NCBI GenBank assembly: GCA_024697625.1
Contig: JAILFJ010000008.1
Span: 1 to 44,222, forward strand
DNA length: 44,222 nt
Origin: Oscillospiraceae bacterium
Lineage (GTDB): Bacteria > Bacillota > Clostridia > Oscillospirales > Oscillospiraceae
Direction: 5' to 3'
The notes beneath the pieces are model-generated. The model saw nothing but the letters and a program-made list of their open reading frames with translations. It was not told where the DNA came from and did no database searches. How positions within the stretch are numbered: the first letter of the stretch is position 1; every line of letters begins with the position of its first letter. The position numbers were made by a program, and so were the translations under genes. Positions 24,477-33,327 of this stretch are shown here, piece by piece.

Positions 24477-25475
24477 TTATTTTTTTCGCCTGAGGAGGCG
24501 GATATCGTTTCCGGTGAAAGGAAGCTCCAGAAACTCACCCAGGATCCGGGAACAGATCTGCGGTGTATAGCGCCTTTTGAGCTCTTCATCGCCGCAGTTG
24601 GTGCTGATCACGGTACGCCGCTGCGAGCTGAGCCGACTGTTGAGCAGGGTATACAGTGCACTCAGTGAGAGCGGGGTGACCATCTCTGTGCCCAGATCGT
24701 CCAGGATCATCAGGTCGCAGCTCAGCATGCTCCGGACCCGTGCATCAGCGAGCTCCTGGTCCTTGGCTTCCCGTGCAAACTTCTGGCGTTCAAAAGCCTC
24801 AAGCGCAGCCGAGGCACTGTCATAACAGACGGAATATCCCTTTTCTGCCACAGTCCTTGCAATGCAGGCGGACAGATAGGTCTTTCCAAGCCCTGAAGGA
24901 CCGCGCAGGAGCAGGTTTGACGAAACATTCGGAAAGCTCTGAGCAAACTTCCGACAGCCTTCATAGACAGCCTTCATGCTGCTGCGGGCGCTGAAGCCGC
25001 TGACCGGATCCGGTGTATCCGGATAGAGCGTCAGATCAAAGGACTCAAAGCGTTCATCTCCGCTCCGAAGCAGTATGGAGAGTTCCTTTGTCAGCTCCCG
25101 GTTATAGCGCTTCTGCAGACAGTCACAGACCTGACCGTCCACCATACCGGTATCCCGACAGCGGGGACAGGATAAGATCTCGTCCAGATAATCGGAAGGA
25201 TAACCACGCTCGGCGAGAAGTTCCGCTCTTTTGATCTGGAGATCCAGATTTGCTTCCTTCAGTTCATCAAGGCGCTCTTTCAGATCCGGCCGTCTGGAGA
25301 GCGTAAGTCTTACCAGCTCGGCCATCTGACCGCGCATGCGGTTGTCGATCGCTTCCAGAGCCGGAATCTCTCTGTAGACTTTCTCAGTGCGCTGCTGCTG
25401 CCGGAGCCGGTTCTCCTCCCGTTCGGCAAACATCTCCGTGCGGGCGCGGGCGAGAATTTTTCCGTCAAAATTCAT
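24477..25475 (-). CDS. Primosomal ATPase, DnaI/DnaC-type helicase loader
   Basis: The product has 332 residues. The start at ATG 25475 follows AAGGAG; the longer frame would add 42 residues with no support. The N-terminal region is helical and charged and contains a zinc-finger-like CPRCRDTG...CDC at about 105-120, as in DnaI. The AAA+ domain has Walker A LRGPSGLGKTYLS and Walker B DLMILDDLGTE, then an arginine-finger region (CSRILGEF). The protein loads the replicative helicase at the origin or at stalled forks. The upstream gene is DnaD, so the pair forms a primosome module in which DnaB is missing. Confidence 0.9.
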   Translation of the reverse strand: MNFDGKILARARTEMFAEREENRLRQQQRTEKVYREIPALEAIDNRMRGQMAELVRLTLSRRPDLKERLDELKEANLDLQIKRAELLAERGYPSDYLDEILSCPRCRDTGMVDGQVCDCLQKRYNRELTKELSILLRSGDERFESFDLTLYPDTPDPVSGFSARSSMKAVYEGCRKFAQSFPNVSSNLLLRGPSGLGKTYLSACIARTVAEKGYSVCYDSASAALEAFERQKFAREAKDQELADARVRSMLSCDLMILDDLGTEMVTPLSLSALYTLLNSRLSSQRRTVISTNCGDEELKRRYTPQICSRILGEFLELPFTGNDIRLLRRKK

Positions 25476-25488
25476 TCCAGAACTCCTT

Positions 25489-26460
25489 TCAGATCTGCGC
25501 CACAATCTTCTGGATTGCGTCGGGGTCGGGAACTGTGGGCGCATCCGAAGAAGCGCTGGCCCGAAAAGCTGCGGGACGGTCCTTCTCGCGGATTTCTTCA
25601 AGACTGTGCAGGCCTTTCTCGTGCCAGTTCATCAGAATGCGATTCATATAGCCGGGGCTGAACTTCCGTGTGTTGGTAACAGTCTTGTCATAGGCAAGGG
25701 CAATGGCATCCGCGCGGAATCCCCAGGAAACCCAGTCGTCGACATAGCGGCGCTCGGTGGCGGTGAAGTCGCGCCCTATGATTTGCATGGCATCCCGGAT
25801 TTCTGCATCCAGTCCAAGGCGTTCCCGCCAGGACTGGATATATCGCTCAGCTGCGTCAAAGTCGCTGATCTGCTTCTCACGCCAGAGCCGGGCTTCGCGT
25901 TCAAAAGCGCCTATGGAGGGACGTCGGCCGGGACCGTATTTTTCCCGATACTGATCCGCAACGAAGTGCATCAGAATCATGAGTACCTCGGCCGGAAAAT
26001 CCAGATAGTCATAAATCCCGAGCAGACGGATGAGGTCCTGCGTGCTGAGATGACGTCCGATCACCAGTCTGGCCTCGTCAATCAGAGCAGAGAAGGCATT
26101 GTCGTCAGAAGCCCGATTCTTCACATCATCTGCGGTGTAGGGGGGAAGAGACTCTGAAGGCGGGGAAATACCGCCGGATGCCTCTGACAGTCCGGAAGTT
26201 GGAGAAGAGCTCTCAGCCAGCCTGGCGGGAACTGGTCCGACAGTTCCGTTCAGGGGAAGAAGACCGATCATCTCCAGACGCTCGTAGGCCTCATTCAGCG
26301 TGGAGGGAGGCAGAAAGAGATCCCGACTGGCCTTCTCACGGTCCTGACATCCGGTCCTGCAGAGATAGAGAAACAGCAGCGTCATATGACCGTCCCGCTT
26401 GGAGATCAGCAGGTCCGCCGCTTCCGGTGTGATGAGATTTCTTTCTCGCTGCGTGTCCAT
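25489..26460 (-). CDS. DnaD-domain primosomal protein
   Basis: The product has 323 residues. An N-terminal winged-helix part (residues 1-70; LSRDLFLPPSTLNEAYERLEMIGLL) is followed by a variable Pro/Ser-rich linker and two DnaD C-terminal-type domains: AEVLMILMHFVADQYREKYG and the later WVSWGFRADAIALAYDK...YMNRILMNWHEKG motif. DnaD proteins remodel DNA and bring DnaB/DnaI to the origin. CGGAGC precedes the ATG. It lies 13 bases upstream of the loader gene in the same operon, transcribed from the promoter at 26514-26542. Confidence 0.88.
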   Translation of the reverse strand: MDTQRERNLITPEAADLLISKRDGHMTLLFLYLCRTGCQDREKASRDLFLPPSTLNEAYERLEMIGLLPLNGTVGPVPARLAESSSPTSGLSEASGGISPPSESLPPYTADDVKNRASDDNAFSALIDEARLVIGRHLSTQDLIRLLGIYDYLDFPAEVLMILMHFVADQYREKYGPGRRPSIGAFEREARLWREKQISDFDAAERYIQSWRERLGLDAEIRDAMQIIGRDFTATERRYVDDWVSWGFRADAIALAYDKTVTNTRKFSPGYMNRILMNWHEKGLHSLEEIREKDRPAAFRASASSDAPTVPDPDAIQKIVAQI

Positions 26461-26513
26461 TTGTGCTCCGATCCGTCCTACACAAAATTAACAGTTTGTT
26501 TTCGGGGTTTTTC

Positions 26514-26542
26514 ATTATAACATCAAAATCTGCTTGTCGCAA
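26514..26542 (-). promoter_or_regulatory. Sigma-70-type promoter for dnaD/loader
   Basis: On the minus strand: TTGCGA (26542-26537), a 17-base spacer, TATAAT (26519-26514). Its -35 overlaps the -35 of the plus-strand promoter. Confidence 0.75.
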
Positions 26543-26562
26543 GGGGGAGTATATGATATAAT
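26534..26562 (+). promoter_or_regulatory. Sigma-70-type promoter for the U32-maf-mre operon
   Basis: TTGTCG (26534-26539), a 17-base spacer, TATAAT (26557-26562). The start near 26569 supports ATG 26604 as the first codon of the U32 gene and excludes the longer frame from 26571. Confidence 0.75.
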
Positions 26563-26603
26563 AACAAAGAATGTCAACTGGAAGCAGTAATGGAGCTTTA
26601 ATT

Positions 26604-28688
26604 ATGATGGAACTACTCGTTCCGGCTGGTTCACCGGAAGCTGTGATCGCAGCCGTGCAAAACGGTGCGGATGCGATCTATCTTGGATTTGGAGATTTTA
26701 ATGCCCGACGCGGAGCCCGCAACTTCTCTCCTGAGGAGTTTGAGAAAGCAGTACGCTACTGCCGCCTGCGGGGCTGTCGGGTTTATGTGACGCTGAACAC
26801 CCTCATCAACGACCGCGAGATAAAGCCGGTTCTGGATGCGGCCCATCTCGCCTCCAGCCTCGGTGCAGACGCCATTCTGGTGCAGGATCTCGGCCTTGCC
26901 GCCATGATCCGGAGAACACTGCCGGATATCGCGGTTCATGCAAGTACCCAGATGAGTATCCATAACCTTGCCGGGGTGGAGGCTGCCGCCCAGATGGGGA
27001 TCAGCAGAGCAGTCCTGGCCCGTGAACTCAGCCTGGAGGAAATCCGCCATATCAGTAAAAACGCCAGCATCGAGACAGAGGTCTTTGTTCACGGCGCACT
27101 CTGCTTCTGCCATTCCGGCCAGTGCTATATGTCGGCCATGATCGGCAGGCGAAGCGGAAACCGCGGCATGTGCGCTCAGCCCTGCCGGATGCAGTATTCC
27201 CTCGGCGGAAGGATGGACGATTATCCGCTCTCTCTGAAGGACAACTGCCTTGCCGACCGCCTGCTGGCTCTGGAAGAAGCAGGAGTATCCTGTATCAAGA
27301 TCGAAGGGCGTATGAAGCGGCCGGAGTACACTGGAATCGTTACCGGCGTTTATGCCAGGCTTCTGCGGGAGAGAAGAGGGCCAACACCGGAGGAGATGGC
27401 CCTGCTGGAGAGGACTTTCTCCCGACAGGGCTTCACACAGGGATATCTGGATGGGACGAAGACAGATATGTTTGGGGTGCGTTCCGACCGGGATGAGGAT
27501 TTGGATTCGGTCTATGCAGATGCACGGCGCTCCTACAGCGAAGGGGAGCTGCGGCGTGTTCCAATTCATTTTCTCTCGGTTGTAGAAAGCGGGCAACCCG
27601 CACGGGCTGTGGTCTTTGACGATGACGGCAACCGCGCAGCCGCTTTCGGACCTGTGCCGGAGAAGGCAAAGCGCTCCGGAATTACAGAGAATTATATTGT
27701 TGAGCAGATGTACAAGACCGGCGGAACACCTTTTACTGTGGTCGAGAACAGAGCCAAGGCAGATCCGGAGCTTTTTCTCTCCGCCTCTGCAGTGAATGAA
27801 CTTCGCCGGAAGCTGATCACAGCGATCTCTGAAAAGCGCATGGAGCCGCCTCCGAGGCGCAGCGAGGCGATGCCGGCCGAGCCTTCGGTCAAGATACAGA
27901 GGGCGGAACCGGAGTCTGTCTTTCAGATTACCATGGAGGAGCAGTTTGTTCCGGAACTGCTGGCACTGAAACCGCGTTATCTCTATGCACCGGCTTTTCT
28001 TCTTGCAGAGCACCCCGAACGGCTTGCCCAGGTCTTTGCACAGGAGATTACTCCCGTAGCGGTTCTGCCGCGCGTAATTACGGATGACGAGTCCGAAGTC
28101 GTGTTCAGGACGCTGCAGAAGCTCTCGGAACTCGGCGTGAGGGAAGCCCTTGTCGGTAATCTTGGTCATGTGGCTCTGGCAAGGCAGGCCGGCTTCTCCG
28201 TACGGGGTGATTTCGGGCTGAACGCATTCAATTCCAGAAGTCTTGAGGTCCTTCAGGAGGCAGGCTTCCTCTCGGCTACAGCATCCTTTGAACTTCGGAT
28301 TTCTCAGATTCGGGATATGCGGAAGCCTCTGGATACCGAAATGATCATCTACGGCCGGCTTCCCGTCATGGTCAGCGATCAGTGCATCATCAGACAGAGC
28401 GCAGGAAAGTGCAACTGCCAGACTCCCGGACAACTCTCAGACCGTACCGGTTCGGTATTTCCGGTCATGAAGGAATACGGCTGTCGGAATGTGATCTATA
28501 ACGCACACAAGCTCTTCCTTGCTGACAAGAGGGATGAACTTCTGTCCGCCGGACTCTGGGGTATGCGCCTGATGTTTACCACAGAGAGTGCCCGTGAGTG
28601 TGTGGAAGTCGCAAAAACATACCTCGGTCTGACGGAGTATCGGCCCAATATGCTTACGCGCGGCCTTTACTATCGCGGGGTTGAATGA
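26604..28688 (+). CDS. U32-family peptidase (RlhA/YrrO-like) with DUF3656-type C terminus
   Basis: The product has 694 residues, long for U32. The N-terminal TIM-barrel-like part begins MELLVPAGSPEAVIAAVQNGADAIYLG. The Cys-rich cluster FVHGALCFCHSGQCYMSAMIGRRSGNRGMCAQPCR at about 165-200 is the U32 signature; its Cys probably bind an Fe-S cluster, as in RlhA, which makes 5-hydroxycytidine in 23S rRNA. The second half (about 370-694) is the extra domain seen in long U32 proteins, with a further Cys motif (GKCNCQTPG). GGAG eight bases upstream and the promoter position fix ATG 26604. RNA hydroxylation is more likely than proteolysis. Confidence 0.87.
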   Translation: MMELLVPAGSPEAVIAAVQNGADAIYLGFGDFNARRGARNFSPEEFEKAVRYCRLRGCRVYVTLNTLINDREIKPVLDAAHLASSLGADAILVQDLGLAAMIRRTLPDIAVHASTQMSIHNLAGVEAAAQMGISRAVLARELSLEEIRHISKNASIETEVFVHGALCFCHSGQCYMSAMIGRRSGNRGMCAQPCRMQYSLGGRMDDYPLSLKDNCLADRLLALEEAGVSCIKIEGRMKRPEYTGIVTGVYARLLRERRGPTPEEMALLERTFSRQGFTQGYLDGTKTDMFGVRSDRDEDLDSVYADARRSYSEGELRRVPIHFLSVVESGQPARAVVFDDDGNRAAAFGPVPEKAKRSGITENYIVEQMYKTGGTPFTVVENRAKADPELFLSASAVNELRRKLITAISEKRMEPPPRRSEAMPAEPSVKIQRAEPESVFQITMEEQFVPELLALKPRYLYAPAFLLAEHPERLAQVFAQEITPVAVLPRVITDDESEVVFRTLQKLSELGVREALVGNLGHVALARQAGFSVRGDFGLNAFNSRSLEVLQEAGFLSATASFELRISQIRDMRKPLDTEMIIYGRLPVMVSDQCIIRQSAGKCNCQTPGQLSDRTGSVFPVMKEYGCRNVIYNAHKLFLADKRDELLSAGLWGMRLMFTTESARECVEVAKTYLGLTEYRPNMLTRGLYYRGVE

Positions 28689-29263
28689 ACATGAAGATTG
28701 TTCTGGCTTCAGGATCACCGCGGCGGGAAGAACTGATGCGGATGCTTGGCTTTCGGGACTTTGAAGTACACCCTGCAAAAGGAGAGGAACACCCGCCGCT
28801 GGGAAAAAAACCGGAAGAGATCGTCTGCGCGCTGGCTTCCGCCAAAGCAGAGGAGGTCGCTGCCCTGTACGGCTCAGATACTCTTGTCATTGCTGCCGAT
28901 ACCATTGTATGGCTCGACGGCAGACTGCTTGGAAAGCCGCATTCGGAAAACGAAGCCCGAGAAATGCTTGGCATGCTCTCCGGGCGGGAACACGAAGTTT
29001 TTACAGGCCTGTCTTTGATCTGGCAGGGAATAGAGACCTGCGGGGCCGAGAGGACTCTCGTCCGCTTTCGCAGCCTGTCCTCTGAAGAGATCGACAGATA
29101 TATCGCCGACAGAGAACCCATGGACAAAGCGGGCGCGTACGGTGCACAGGGAAAGGGCGCACTCTTTACCGAACGCATTGAGGGCGATTTCTATAACGTA
29201 ATGGGACTGCCGGTCTGCAGGCTCGGTAAGATGCTGGCGGAGAGAGGAGTTTCGGTCCTTTGA
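28685..29263 (+). CDS. maf: Maf-family nucleotide pyrophosphatase
   Basis: The product has 192 residues. Maf proteins hydrolyse non-canonical or canonical NTPs to NMPs and are linked to septum formation. The signature LASGSPRREELMR and the conserved VIAADTIVWLDGRLLGKP are visible, as is the GAYGAQGKGALF motif late in the protein. ATG 28685 overlaps the U32 stop (ATGA). The stop overlaps the mreC TTG start, so the whole run is coupled. Confidence 0.94.
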   Translation: MNMKIVLASGSPRREELMRMLGFRDFEVHPAKGEEHPPLGKKPEEIVCALASAKAEEVAALYGSDTLVIAADTIVWLDGRLLGKPHSENEAREMLGMLSGREHEVFTGLSLIWQGIETCGAERTLVRFRSLSSEEIDRYIADREPMDKAGAYGAQGKGALFTERIEGDFYNVMGLPVCRLGKMLAERGVSVL

Positions 29264-30102
29264 AGGCTTACCTTAGAAAAAACGGAATCAAGGTCTCGAT
29301 TATTGTTGCAGCGGTCGTGCTGATCATCGGCCTCGGCGCGGCGGCACGAGGCGGACGCATCGGTTTTGTCCAGAATATGCGGGGCATAGCCTCCGCGCCG
29401 CTGCAGAAGGTGCTGAGCTCGGCCTCCAACTGGTTTGACACCATCTACGGCTATCTGTACAAGTACGACTCTCTGATGGCTGAAAACGAATCACTGCGTT
29501 CGCAGCTTGCCGATGCACAGCAGTCTGCCCGCGACGGAATCGAAGCCTCGGAGGAAAACATCAGGCTGCGCGAGCTTCTAAATCTGCGGGACAAGCATAC
29601 GGACTATGTGCTTGAATCCAGCAAGGTGGTTCTTTGGTCCTCTTCCAACTGGTCCTCGTCCTTCACAATCAGCAAGGGAGCCAGAAGCGGAATAGAATAC
29701 GGTGATCCGGTAATCACGGAATACGGAGCTCTGGTAGGACAGATTACCGAACTGGGGGAGACCTGGGCTACGGTGAGCACCCTGATCGATGTGGATATGA
29801 GCGTCGGCGGAACGATCGTGACAACGGGAAGCTCCGGCATGGTAGTCGGAGAGTTTGCGCTGATGAAGCAGAAAACGGCAAAACTGACTTTTCTGGCTGA
29901 CGGAGCACAGATTTTTGTCGGCGACGAGGTGCTGACCTCCGGCTCCGGCGGCGCCTTTCCGGCCGGACTTGTGATCGGGACGGTGAGCAATGTCCAGACA
30001 GAAGCCGGCGGTCAGATCGAATACGGCATTGTGCAGCCGCAGGCCAATCTCGATTCGCTGGTTCAGGTTTTTATCATCAAAGACTTTGACGTGGTGGAGT
30101 AA
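29260..30102 (+). CDS. mreC: Rod shape-determining protein MreC
   Basis: The product has 280 residues. An N-terminal membrane helix (VSIIVAAVVLIIGLGAAA) is followed by a coiled coil at about 63-100 (ESLRSQLADAQQSARDGIEASEENIRLRELL) and the beta-barrel MreC domain (VVLWSSSNWSSSFTISKGARSGI...GDEVLTSGSGGAFPAGLVIG). MreC lies outside the membrane and activates PBP2 in the elongasome. The start is TTG 29260, inside the overlapping maf stop (TTGA); no in-frame ATG lies nearby. MreB is not adjacent. Confidence 0.94.
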   Translation: MKAYLRKNGIKVSIIVAAVVLIIGLGAAARGGRIGFVQNMRGIASAPLQKVLSSASNWFDTIYGYLYKYDSLMAENESLRSQLADAQQSARDGIEASEENIRLRELLNLRDKHTDYVLESSKVVLWSSSNWSSSFTISKGARSGIEYGDPVITEYGALVGQITELGETWATVSTLIDVDMSVGGTIVTTGSSGMVVGEFALMKQKTAKLTFLADGAQIFVGDEVLTSGSGGAFPAGLVIGTVSNVQTEAGGQIEYGIVQPQANLDSLVQVFIIKDFDVVE

Positions 30103-30108
30103 GCCAGT

Positions 30109-30630
30109 ATGAAGACACTGATACCCAGAGAATTTCTGTCAAGGATCAATGTCGGCAAGGTTCTGCGATATGGGATATACCTGCTTCTCACGCTGATCCT
30201 TCAGAATATTTTTCTTACTCAGCTTCGGATTGCCGGTGTCTGCCCGTTGATTCTCCCGGCTGTTGCGGTGGCGATGGGAATGTTTGAAGGGGCAACCTGG
30301 GGGCCTCTGTTCAGTCTGCTTCTGGGGATTTTCGCAGATATGGCTTTCGTGGAAAACAGTATCTTTTTCACGCTGAGCTTTCCGATCCTGAGCTTTGCGG
30401 CGGCGTTTGTCTCTAATTTTTTTATCAACCGCCGATTCTTTGCCTATATGGGCGCAGCGGCGCTGGGACTTCTCATCATCGGCTTCGGCCAGCTGATGAA
30501 GACTGCAGCCGCAGACAGCTTTTCGAGACTGATGGTTGTGACTGTCCTGCTGCAGACCCTCTGGTCTCTGCCCTTTGCAGCGCTCGTCTATCTTCCTCCG
30601 GCCCGTCTGAGCAGGGCGGATCTATCATAA
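30109..30630 (+). CDS. mreD: Rod shape-determining protein MreD
   Basis: The product has 173 residues with about five membrane helices, the usual size and hydrophobic pattern for MreD, the membrane partner of MreC in the elongasome. The call rests on synteny as much as on sequence, because MreD is poorly conserved. It lies six bases after mreC and ten bases before PBP2. Confidence 0.85.
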   Translation: MKTLIPREFLSRINVGKVLRYGIYLLLTLILQNIFLTQLRIAGVCPLILPAVAVAMGMFEGATWGPLFSLLLGIFADMAFVENSIFFTLSFPILSFAAAFVSNFFINRRFFAYMGAAALGLLIIGFGQLMKTAAADSFSRLMVVTVLLQTLWSLPFAALVYLPPARLSRADLS

Positions 30631-30640
30631 GGAGAACGAT

Positions 30641-32761
30641 TTGAAACATCTTGTAAGACCCGGCAGAGTTACTGCCCTGATTGTTCTGATCCTCTTTATT
30701 CTGACGATCTACATGTACTTCCTCTATCAGCTGCAGATTGTGGAAGGGGAAAAGTACTATAACCAGAGCAATGAGATCAGCAACACCCAGAGAAGAATTA
30801 CCGCTGCACGCGGAAACATTCTGGACCGCTACGGCCGCATTCTGGTCAGCAACAAGGAATGCTATAACCTGAAGGTAGACAATGTCAAGCTCTTTGCCAA
30901 CGAAGATCCGAATTCTGTCATCCTGGATCTGGTGAGGATGGTGGAGAGCTTCGGCGATAATTATACCGACGACCTTCCTGTCAGCAGAACGCCTCCTTTT
31001 ACCTATGATCCCAATATGACAGCCATTCAACGCACGATGCTGGAGGCATACTTTGTCCGCCAGAAGCCGGATGGCCTGGCTGAAAACCCCTCTGCTGTGG
31101 AGCTTCTCAGCTTCATGCGCACACGTTACGGTATTGACAACAGCTATTCCAGTGAAGAGATGCGCATCATCGCAGGTGTCCGCTACTCGATCAATGTCCG
31201 GTACGCGGTCAACACGGCAGAATATCTCTTTGTTGAGGATGCGAGCATGCAGCTGATCTCCTCCATCATGGAGAACAAGCTGGTCGGCATCGAGGTTCAG
31301 CGAGCCTATGTACGAAACTATGAGACGGAATACGCCGCACATATCCTCGGCTATACAGGCCTCATGACGCAGGAGGAGTTTGAGCGCTATTCGCTTCTGA
31401 ACTACGCCAACGACGCCATGGTTGGGAAAGACGGCGTGGAATACGCTTTCGAGGAGTATCTGCATGGTCGGGACGGAACGGTGGAAGAAGCGCAGAACCA
31501 CGCAGGAACGGTACTCAGCACCAGATACCTGGAAGAACCGGTCCCGGGCAATCATATCTACCTGACGATCGACAAAGTGCTGCAGGAACAGGCAGAGCGT
31601 ATCCTCAACAACAGTGTCAACACCATGATTCTCAACCGAAACCAGGAACGCCTGGAGGGCATCGAACGCGGCGACTATGACCCGGAGATGAAGGACGAGA
31701 TCACAGGCGCCGCAGCAGTGGTTGTGAAAGTCAACACCGGTGAGCCTCTCGCGATGGCAAGTTGGCCGACCTATGACGTCTCAACCATCATCGAAAAATA
31801 CTCCGAGCTGATGGAAACACCGAACGCTCCGCTCTTCAATCGTGCGCTGATGGGTGCCTATGCCCCCGGATCTTCCTTCAAGCCCTGTGTAGCGACTGCG
31901 GTCCTGACGGAGGGCCAGATCAATACCGAATTCAAGATCAAATGCGAGGGTGTGTTCACCAAGTATGCTGCCGAAGGCTACGCACCGGAATGCTGGATCT
32001 GGAACAGCGTCAAGGGTGAACATTATACACACCCGGAGGAGAACGTCACAACGGCGCTGCGGGATTCCTGCAACTACTTCTTTTATTCTGTGGGGCACGA
32101 TCTCGGTATCGACAAGATGGGTGAGTATGCCCATGCCTACGGTCTTGGCGTCCACACCGGAATCGAGCTGGTCGAGACAACCGGTAACATGTCCAACGAA
32201 GCCAATCACGCGGACTATACCGGGACTGTGTGGAGAATCGGTGATACGATGCAGGCAGCCATCGGACAGTCGGACAGCATTTTCTCGCCCCTGCAGCTGG
32301 CAGAGTACTGCGCCACAGTGGCGAATTCCGGGACCCGTTACTCCGCATCGATTCTGAAGACCGTTCGAAACTACGACTACAGCAGAAAGATTTACGAGCG
32401 CGAACCAGAGATTCTCAACACCATACGGACAGCCGAGTATAACTGGTCGGCAATCCACGAGGGTATGTATCTGGTTCTGAACGACTGGGGCAACGAACCG
32501 AACGCCCTGGTCTGGGCAGATGCCCCCTGGATCTGCGCCGGAAAAACCGGAACGGCCCAGAAGGGTGAGAAGATCACCAATGACGGTATCTTTATTGTTT
32601 ACGGTCCATACAGAGACCCGGATGTCGCCATAGCCGTAGTGGTGGAACGCGGCGGATCCGGTGCCAATGTGCAGAGAATTGCCCGGCGTATTATGGATGC
32701 CTATATCAATATCTGTTCCTATTCTGATTCTTCCGAGGAAGAAATGACGCTTCTTCGGTAA
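30641..32761 (+). CDS. mrdA: Penicillin-binding protein 2 (elongasome transpeptidase)
   Basis: The product has 706 residues. It has an N-terminal membrane anchor (ALIVLILFILTIYMYFLYQL), a PBP dimerisation/pedestal domain and a class B transpeptidase domain. The active-site motifs are all present: S411-S-F-K in PGSSFKPCVA, S-C-N in RDSCNYFF near 474, and K-T-G-T in CAGKTGTAQKG near 633. It cross-links peptidoglycan during cell elongation with MreC/MreD. The start is TTG 30641 with AAGGAG about seven bases upstream. A weak terminator-like hairpin follows. No rodA, minC or minD lies nearby. Confidence 0.95.
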   Translation: MKHLVRPGRVTALIVLILFILTIYMYFLYQLQIVEGEKYYNQSNEISNTQRRITAARGNILDRYGRILVSNKECYNLKVDNVKLFANEDPNSVILDLVRMVESFGDNYTDDLPVSRTPPFTYDPNMTAIQRTMLEAYFVRQKPDGLAENPSAVELLSFMRTRYGIDNSYSSEEMRIIAGVRYSINVRYAVNTAEYLFVEDASMQLISSIMENKLVGIEVQRAYVRNYETEYAAHILGYTGLMTQEEFERYSLLNYANDAMVGKDGVEYAFEEYLHGRDGTVEEAQNHAGTVLSTRYLEEPVPGNHIYLTIDKVLQEQAERILNNSVNTMILNRNQERLEGIERGDYDPEMKDEITGAAAVVVKVNTGEPLAMASWPTYDVSTIIEKYSELMETPNAPLFNRALMGAYAPGSSFKPCVATAVLTEGQINTEFKIKCEGVFTKYAAEGYAPECWIWNSVKGEHYTHPEENVTTALRDSCNYFFYSVGHDLGIDKMGEYAHAYGLGVHTGIELVETTGNMSNEANHADYTGTVWRIGDTMQAAIGQSDSIFSPLQLAEYCATVANSGTRYSASILKTVRNYDYSRKIYEREPEILNTIRTAEYNWSAIHEGMYLVLNDWGNEPNALVWADAPWICAGKTGTAQKGEKITNDGIFIVYGPYRDPDVAIAVVVERGGSGANVQRIARRIMDAYINICSYSDSSEEEMTLLR

Positions 32762-32767
32762 ACCAAT

Positions 32768-32791
32768 CAGTCCATAGGAGTGTGTTTTTTT
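32768..32791 (+). terminator. Weak terminator-like hairpin after PBP2
   Basis: Short stem CAGTCC (32768-32773) pairs with GGAGTG (32777-32782) around a three-base loop, with one G-G mismatch, followed by TGTTTTTTT. The T-run is good but the stem is weak. Confidence 0.35.
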
Positions 32792-32841
32792 GCTGTATAT
32801 GTCTCATCTTTGAGCATATGGATAAAAAAGCAAAAAAATGA

Positions 32842-32870
32842 TTGCACAATGACAGAATCCCGGTTATAAT
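32842..32870 (+). promoter_or_regulatory. Sigma-70-type promoter for mgsA
   Basis: TTGCAC (32842-32847), a 17-base spacer, TATAAT (32865-32870). The start near 32877 places the CCGAACG palindrome at the very beginning of the transcript. Confidence 0.75.
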
Positions 32871-32879
32871 AAACAAACA

Positions 32880-32896
32880 CCGAACGGATCGTTCGG
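32880..32896 (+). repeat. Perfect palindrome in the mgsA leader
   Basis: CCGAACG-GAT-CGTTCGG, seven-base arms around a three-base centre, directly after the predicted start site. It could be an operator; the AACG/CGTT core is common for TetR-type regulators. It could also be a short leader hairpin. No regulator gene is nearby. Confidence 0.6.
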
Positions 32897-32918
32897 ATAA
32901 CGAGACAGGAGGGAGCCT

Positions 32919-33323
32919 ATGAACATTGCCCTGATGGCGCATGACAGGAAAAAAGAGCTGATGGTGCAGTTCTGTACGGCCTACTGCGGCATTCTTGCGG
33001 AGCACAGTCTCTGTGCGACACATGTTACCGGTAAGCTGGTGGCAGAAGCGACCGGACTTCCAATTACCCTTTATCTGCATGCAGACCAGGGTGGGGCCCA
33101 GCAGATTGCTTCGAGGATCTCCTACAACGAAATTGATCTGGTCCTATTCTTCTGCGACCCGAATAATCCGAAGGGGTTTGACGACATCAACAAGGTAGAG
33201 AGGCTGTGCGACTATCACCAGATCCCGTTTGCGACCAACGCGGCAACCGCTGAGGTACTGGTACAGGGGCTGCGCCGCGGCGATCTTGACTGGAGAAACA
33301 TTGTCAACCCTCAGCGGAGATGA
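32919..33323 (+). CDS. mgsA: Methylglyoxal synthase
   Basis: The product has 134 residues, the normal length. MgsA converts dihydroxyacetone phosphate to methylglyoxal and phosphate, a glycolytic bypass under phosphate limitation. Motifs present: IALMAHDRKK with the phosphate-binding Lys, THVTGKL, GGAQQIASRI with the catalytic region, FFCDPNNPKGFDDI with the catalytic Asp, and CDYHQIPFATNAATAE. AGGAGGGAG precedes the ATG. It has its own promoter with a palindromic leader and is followed by a hairpin before hisS. Confidence 0.96.
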   Translation: MNIALMAHDRKKELMVQFCTAYCGILAEHSLCATHVTGKLVAEATGLPITLYLHADQGGAQQIASRISYNEIDLVLFFCDPNNPKGFDDINKVERLCDYHQIPFATNAATAEVLVQGLRRGDLDWRNIVNPQRR

Positions 33324-33327
33324 ATTC

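Noticed and set aside
26631..28433. 600-codon minus-strand ORF opposite the U32 gene
   Set aside because: It lies fully antisense to a clear U32 protein and has no family signal; codon bias leaves antisense frames open here.
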